From positions 16,306,052 through 16,370,051 of the forward strand of contig NC_088776.1 in NCBI RefSeq assembly GCF_954871325.1: a stretch of DNA of 64,000 bases, given 5' to 3'. Origin of the DNA: Gordionus sp. m RMFG-2023 (Eukaryota; Nematomorpha; Gordioida; Chordodea; Parachordodidae). Under the pieces are notes generated by a model. It made no database searches, was not told the origin of the DNA, and worked only from the letters and a program-made list of their open reading frames with translations. Made by a program: the position numbers and the translations under genes. Below, in pieces: positions 57,891-64,000 of the stretch. Numbering within the stretch: position 1 is the first letter of the stretch; the number at the start of each line of letters is the position of its first letter.

Positions 57891-58095
57891 TAGTGTTGCT
57901 AAAAACCCCGATTCAAGTCGATTTTTAAAAATGGCCCGATTAAAATTTTTGTCAAATAATGTTAGGTTGGAGATTTTGCTCATAGATGGCAACAAGGTTT
58001 TAACTTCTATTTGTCAAATTACGAGGCTTAAATAATATTATTTGGGCTAAAATCTTAATCGGGCCGTTTTTAAAAATCGACCCAAATTGAGCTAT
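57891..58095. mobile_element. Hairpin MITE with ATGGCCCGATTAA arms
   Basis: GTCGATTTTTAAAAATGGCC (57918 on) and its inverted counterpart near 58050-58085 form arms of about 40 bp. The left edge reads TAGTGTTGCTAAAAACCCC, similar to hAT-family ends. The loop contains the segment shared with 9455-9560. Confidence 0.6.
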
Positions 58096-58611
58096 TAATC
58101 CTTTAAAGTCTCATGATTTGTTTTGACCTCATATAATATAAATATAATAAAAATACTTCCATATTTTATGGAAATTATTAACGAATGTTTTATTTAATTT
58201 ATCTTTACCATCTTACTGAATTATATGATTTTATAACGACAATATAATGAATTCTGTGTATAATATTTAATATATTAATTATTAAAGGTAAGAGTATAAA
58301 ATTATGATTAATTATTTAATTAAAAATGACTATGCTCCTTTTTATATCAACTGTAAGTGCAAGATTCCAAAATAAGTCATTGGGATTTTAGAATACCTCT
58401 TTTAAACATTTTTTAATTTTATATTCATAAAGTTTTTCTATAATTATAATTATTTTACCATAAAATGCATTCTAAATCCAATCAGACCATACCAATTTTG
58501 AATTTAACGTTCATAAGATCTATGTCCTCTATCTCATATTATAATTTTACATTTATTATATTTTTTTAAATGATTCAGCATAATTTATAGTGGCCAAATA
58601 ATTTAATACTA

Positions 58612-61450
58612 GTCGAGGGAGACATTTCGGAAGCCAACATCGATGAATCAGACAATGAAGAAGATATTTTGCACACCCTCTACGATGATTTTTTTTCACC
58701 TTCATCAACTCGAACATCTATAATCTTTAAGTAGAGATTAATAATGATAACATGATCAAAAAAACAATATGCAAAAATTTGAGATGGATGAAAGAGTATG
58801 TGTTGATGAATTAATCCTCCCGTTCACCGGAGTCATTAAAAAAATATATAAAATCGAAGCTTCATATATAGGGTAACAAAGTTTGCAGTAACCAGATCCT
58901 CCAGTATTGTATATCATTTTAAGATTTATGCGGGAAAGCAAACTAATCCAACACCATCAGAATTAGGGATAAGTAGTTATATAGTCCTCCAATTGGCTAA
59001 AAATATCCGGAAATTTTAAAATCACAAACTCTTTTGCGATAACTACATTTCTTCAGAAGCATTGGCTAAAAAATTAAAATAAATCGGTATATTTGTGGTA
59101 GGGACTATTTGAAGTAATCGGATGAAAGATTGCAAGTTAAAATGCTATGGACACTTAAAAAAGAAGGTCACGGGAGCTATGTGTGTAATGTTGATAAAAA
59201 GAAAAATATAATAATAGTCATATGGTATGACAATAAGTTTGTGCACGCCTTATAGTGTTATTTGCTTGATCGTAAAATTACCGGGATTCAGACCCGTGGT
59301 TTAAACTCGAGGTTCAGATGACTCATGTTATTCCAAATAGTACAAATAAAAAATATTTACCAAAAATATAGAACCAGCAAAATGCAATGGAATTTTTTGA
59401 GGTTAGATAGAAAAGACCTGCAAGCAACTAAAAAAATTTTTAATCGGGACCATTTATGGCTTAGAAATACCAAAAAAATAGATTAAAATGAGTTATGTTG
59501 GTTAGCCGAGCGATTATTTCCAGCTATACCATCCTAGTTCAGAATTAGATAAAAACTTTTTGGCCGGATTATTTCATAGCTATTTTTAAACACATATTGA
59601 TTTTTTTCTAATTTTAGAAATGTATCTTAGACAAGTACATTTGATAACATTGATTGAGCTTGAATGGAATATTTAGAATACTTTCGGATCGTTTTTATTT
59701 AGGGGAGGGGCGGGGTGGTTATAAACAAGCGTCTTTTTGTACTGCCTATTCTGAAGTCAAAATATATAAAATCTTCTTACATTGTTTATAAAATTTGTGT
59801 AATTGCTAAAATTGGGTAATGGCTAAATACAAGCTAACTCGGCGTAATCTTCAGGCGCTTGCCGAAAAAAATCTGTTAACATTGATGCGTTTTAATTTAT
59901 ATTAATTTTTTCCAAATTTGAGCCAATATCTTTTTAAGAATAACCCCAAAAAGCCAGAGTGATAGTTTTAGGCTAAAACACTTGGTTTAGCCGATTTTTT
60001 AGCAGGCTAAAAATAGTTATAAGTTTAAAATTAAAATTGTCGTAAAATTAAAAAAGAATATTAAAAGAAATAATTTTTTTTAAAAAATAATGTTTTTCTC
60101 AACATTTTCTTTCAAGTTTTTAAAAGTAAATGTGTTATTTTAATTATTTTTGTAAAAAATATTTTTATCTGAATGGGTTTTATTTTTAATTTAATCGACA
60201 ACATGATGTTATATTAAATCAGCACATTCACAACACTGAAAAATAATTAATAAGCTTAATTTCAAAAATATAAAAAACGGGAATTTTATTTTTAATAATT
60301 CATTTTATGATGATTAGTTCTAATAATTTTAAAAATAAAACCCATTCAGATAAAAATATTTTGTTTACAAAAATAATTAAAATAACACATTTACTTTTAA
60401 AAACTTAAAGATAATGTTGAGAAAAACATTATTTTTTAAAAAAATTTTATTTCTTATAATATTCTTTTTTAATTTTATGACAATTTTAAATAAACTTCTA
60501 ACCAAATATATTTTTAACCGACTAAAAAATGGGCTAGACCAAGTGTTTTAGCCTAAAACTATCACTCTGGCTTTTCGGGGTTTAAAAAAATATATGCTCA
60601 AATTTTGAAGAAATTAATATAAATTAAAACGCTTCAATGTTAACAGATTTTCTAATTGAAGATTTTATATATTTTTACTTCAAATAGGCAGGACAAAAAG
60701 ACGCTAGTAACCAACCCCCCCCCCCCCCAAACAATCCATCTAAATACCCCATTCAAGCTCAATCTTGCCGAATTTAGAAACTAATGTTATCAAATATACT
60801 TGTCTAAGATACATTTCTAAAATTAAAAAAAAAATCAATAAGTGTTTAAAAAATAGTGATGAAATTCAACAAATCCGGCCAGAAAGTTCGTATCTAAGAA
60901 CTAGGATGGTATAACTGGAAATAATCGCTCGTCTAACCAACATAATAAGTCATTTTAATACTATATTTTTGGTATTTCTAAGCCCTAAGTGGTCCCGATT
61001 GAAAAATTTTTAACCCTAAGCTGAGTTGCTAGCAGGGCTTTACTATCTCACCTCAGAAAAGATCATTGCATTTTGCTGTTTCTATATTTTTGGTAAAAAT
61101 TTTTATTTGAACTATTTGGAATAACAGTATTTATCTGAACCCCTAGTTTAAACCACAGGTCTGTGCTCGAGGTTCGTGCTCAGTGCTGGTTTAGTCGATT
61201 TTTAAACCCAAACCCCAGGTCTGGGTTTTATGGTGTTTATCAAATAGTAAATGTAAAAAGATAGTTACTAAGTAGCAAAAAAATATATTGTGCCAAGACC
61301 AAATATATTAAAAATATATAATAAAGGTATGGGAGGAGTCGATTTATATGATATGCTAGTTAAATGCTATCGAGTAGACATTAAAGGAAAAAGGTTCTAC
61401 TTGAGAATCATTTTCATCTCATTGATATTATTTTCAGTAGACCTTTGAAC
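58612..61450 (+). pseudogene. piggyBac transposase remnant split by a palindromic insertion
   Basis: Plus-strand segments in order. An acidic N-terminal stretch lies at 58612-58730 (ISEANIDESDNEEDILHTLY). A core stretch follows from about 58768 (MDERVCVDELILPFTG), then LAKKLK-type and GTI..NRMKDCKLKMLWTLKK through HGSYVCNVDKKKNIII and VIWYDNKFVHAL up to 59252. After the insertion come PRPNILK and YNKGMGGVDLYDMLVKCYR (about 61296-61385). This order and the GMGGVDxxD motif are typical of piggyBac (DDE_Tnp_1_7). In-frame stops near 58870-58960 and missing segments mark it as dead. No TTAA-flanked ends were identified. Confidence 0.85.
59253..61232. mobile_element. 2-kb palindromic (fold-back) hAT-family element
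   Basis: Arms about 59260-60190 and 60334-61225 are inverted copies with a spacer of roughly 145 bp. The left end TAGTGTTATTTGCTTGATCG matches the right terminus of the 40154-48899 hAT read from its end. The right end (GGTTTAGTCGATTTTTAAAC, then CCCAGGTCTGG) matches that element's left terminal region. Worn CAGACCCG-type units lie inside both ends. Arm sequences recur at about 41440-41620. It interrupts the piggyBac frame at 59252. No perfect 8-bp duplication was seen. Confidence 0.8.
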
Positions 61451-63280
61451 GAATTTTTTTAAAATTGATAGTGGTTTGAATAGCAATTATTCCTCTCCTA
61501 TAAAAAAAATTTTTTTTTGGGGGGGGGGGGGGCAGGGTAATAAAAATATTTTCTGGAAAGGGGGCAGTTTGTAATTTTCTCCCCTCCCCCAAACATGCTT
61601 AGAATCGGGCCTGTTACCCAAACCGATTTGATAACCGACGCGCGTCTATTTATAACTTTATTTTACTCAGGGGAGGGCAAAAAAAACAATGTTTTCTCCT
61701 GGGTATTACATAAACACGCTAATAAGTAGTAATGTTAAATAGTCGAGATCTCCAGGCTTTGACTCGCAATAACTCAATTCAAAACTTGAATTTATTTTCA
61801 CGATTCGAGTTCCCAACTTGAGTTTTTACGTTATTTTGTATAGGTATATATATAATAAAAAAATATTATTATTGAAGTGAAATAGTAGAAAATATAAATT
61901 TCTTTAGAAGTTATATAAGATTGACAATTTTATCAATCTCCCTCTATAGATATAATAATTTACTTAAAGATATGTTTAGAAAAAATATAGGGATAAATTT
62001 ATAGTAAAATTTAGGTTTTTTCGATTAAATTTAAAAATAAAGTTTTTATTAAAACATAATTTTTATATTAAAAATTTAAATTATTGCAATTTATTTATAT
62101 TCTATACATCAAATTTGTTTAAAATTTTCAGTTTTTAAAAAAAAATTTATTGCTTCAAAATATTTGCATCTTATTTTATTCTAAATAAAATGGATTGCTA
62201 TTATAATTTATATATTTTTAATTTACTTATGTTAATGGTGTATTTCAAAATCGAAATGAACTATTTTCAAGCATATATTAGATTATAAATATATGCAAAG
62301 ATAAAAGTATAATAATATCTTTTATGTTTTGAAAATGACACATTATAAGTTATTTTTTCATTCCCACAAGTAGCTTTTAATTTATATCATTAAAAATTTA
62401 TATCCTTTAGGTGGCGTAAGCGATTTAAATTTGTAAATATCATTTCAGATAAAATTAGTATTGTTTTTAAATATTTTTATGATTATAATACATGATACAT
62501 GGTGATTGGTGAGAGCTTAAAAATAATATTTTTTCTATTCAGTTTTTTTGACGTTTAGTACTTAAGTAAAAGTGTAGAATAGAACTATAAAATTTTTTAA
62601 CATTTGACCCGTCAACTAAGCGTAAACCGAAAAGGTAGATGATAAATATTTTTCTTAAGAAATACATTTTTAAAATATTTTAATAATAGTTAACACTAGT
62701 TCTAACATCTAATTTTTTAAAAAAAATTTTTTTTAAATTTATTCGACCCATCAGTGGAATCTCATTTCCGGAAAACAGGAAAAAAATAGATTGAGAGAAT
62801 TATCGTTAAAAAAATATTATTTTAAAATATATTTCTAGAGTTAATACTATATGTTAACCAAAAATTAATTTGTATTTTTTAGTTATTTATGAGAATTCAA
62901 TTCATAAACAAATTAATCAATATCAATTCATAGAACCCTTCACTTAACCAAAAAGAAGGTAGAGTAGAAACGTCAAAGAAATCAAATAAAAAAAAATAAT
63001 TTTCAAATTTTGACCAAGTATATTACTCATAAAAAAAAATCTCTCATTTTTAATTAATAATTTTATCTGAAATATAATTATAAATTAAATCTTTATTTAA
63101 TTATATAAATTATAACCCTTTTTTATAGGATCGGACCAATTTTTGGTCTTTTTTTTAATATAGGTTATTAGCAATTTACATTGATCATGAATAGACTAGA
63201 TAGAATTGTCTACTTTCTAAGAGATAGAAGGACTTTTGGAACAAATAAAAAATTACAAAGATCTATATAAATTAATGATT
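61450..63280. other. AT-rich DNA with a poly-G tract, no gene seen
   Basis: A 14-base G tract lies at 61519-61532. TGTTAAATAGTCGAG at about 61733 resembles the hAT-like end at 14159, with inverted CTCAAT and GAGTT words downstream to 61830. Otherwise no coding or repeat signal was recognised. Confidence 0.4.
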
Positions 63281-63284
63281 AATA

Positions 63285-63445
63285 TATCTGAGATCTGCCT
63301 CACACCCGTTAAAAAATTTTGCATAAGTTGTCCAGCCCATTATTTAAAGGTTTTCCAGGCCCGGTCCATTTAAATTTTACGAAAAGTCCAGCCCGCCGTT
63401 AAATTTTTTTGTAAGAATTTTCCGGCCATAACATTTTAAATTTCT
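63285..63445. mobile_element. MITE-like fragment of the GGCCCGG-rich family
   Basis: It carries GTCCAGCCC, CCAGGCCCGGTCCATTT and AGTCCAGCCCGCC words in AT-rich DNA, as in 7345-7600 and 26128-26490. Ends are not resolved. Confidence 0.4.
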
Positions 63446-63767
63446 ATAAATTTTTCCTAATGTTAATTAATACTCATGTATCACTACTCTATGGCTATCT
63501 ATAACTTAACAATGTTTTATAGATCAATTTGTTTTGATACCTATATTGTGTATTTGTAATTGGATCATATTATATCGAATATATTAAATTTTAGAAAAAT
63601 TGATTAAAAATAATTTTAAAAAATTAAACTGCAAATTTGATAAGGATTCAAATATATACAAAAAAATTAAATAAATTTTTTTAGAGAAATTCTATAAATT
63701 GATTGTAAAATTAAATACTATTTTTCTATTTAAAAAAAATAATATATATATTAAATGTAGACTATAG

Positions 63768-63997
63768 TTGGGTAATTACAATGCTTTTAGCCGTTTAAGC
63801 CAATTTTTAACCGGCTAATAAATCGGCGAAACCGAGTTTTTAGCAGAAAACTATCACTTTGACCTTAGGGGTTTTCTTAAAAATATAGCAGCTCGAATTT
63901 AAAAGAAACTAATATAAATTAAAACGCCTTTCAACGGATTTTCTCCGGAACGCGCCTATAGATTGTGCAGAATAAGCAGCCATTTAGCCATTACCCA
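63768..63997. mobile_element. Small MITE with TGGGTAAT ends, related to the palindrome arms
   Basis: The left end TGGGTAATTACAATG and the right end GCCATTTAGCCATTACCCA are inverted at their tips. The interior (TTTTTAGCAGAAAACTATCA to ATTAATATAAATTAAAACGC-like text) matches 60480-60660 and, inverted, 59812-60030. The window ends directly after it. Confidence 0.6.
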
Positions 63998-64000
63998 GCT

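Noticed and set aside
58756-58941. 61-aa minus-strand frame
   Set aside because: It is opposite the piggyBac-like plus-strand segment and has no recognisable family.

Overview
The window is AT-rich animal DNA (very roughly three quarters A+T by eye), dominated by transposable elements, with two recognisable host genes. Both host products (a SET/TAF-I protein and a copine) are animal-like, and their smallest introns are only about 44-48 nt. This points to a metazoan with very short minimal introns. I cannot place the species from sequence alone.

Host genes. A complete SET gene lies on the + strand (12059-13204, seven exons, 290 aa). It has six introns of 44-48 nt and a compact upstream region with NRF-1-like and E2F-like motifs. 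The minus strand from 36555 down to 20171 carries the 3' eleven exons of a copine gene (404 codons: C2B plus the copine/vWA domain). Its exons are 42-254 nt and are separated by introns that range from 45 nt to over 4 kb, the large ones filled with transposons. The first C2 domain (C2A) was not found. The exons for it must lie beyond the 17.5 kb retroelement block upstream or outside the window.

Layout. 1-12 kb: a decayed hAT copy, a roughly 320-345 bp tandem repeat, a Helitron-like remnant and MITE debris. 12-13.4 kb: SET. 14-19 kb: a decayed BED-finger hAT on the minus strand and a 406 bp MITE (TTTAA target duplication) that carries a tRNA-like Pol III promoter. 20-36.6 kb: copine, with its introns hosting a MULE-containing element whose ends are CCCCGG-rich, a nested element holding a three-hairpin fold-back and a second copy of the 1 kb hAT, and another hAT (32.2-33.8 kb). 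36.7-54.2 kb: a Ty3/Gypsy LTR fossil bounded by two same-orientation LTRs and an ATAAC duplication, internally rearranged. Its integrase region was split by an 8.7 kb hAT element with an exact 8-bp duplication. That hAT itself contains a second hAT with an apparently whole 638-aa, four-exon transposase, and a further MITE sits in that transposase's first intron. 54.8-57.3 kb: a DNA transposon with 0.6 kb inverted repeats and a CCTT duplication. 58.6-61.5 kb: a piggyBac remnant interrupted by a 2 kb palindrome whose ends match the hAT family. 61.5-64 kb: AT-rich DNA with small repeats.

The most unusual structure is the pair of GC-rich 13-bp arrays (46 units each, opposite orientation) just inside the two ends of the 8.7 kb hAT. 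Related unit remnants occur at the ends of the palindrome and of the small MITE, so these elements form one family. Exon calls rest on protein-level resemblance to SET, copine and hAT families recalled from memory plus splice-site and phase consistency; no database search was run.
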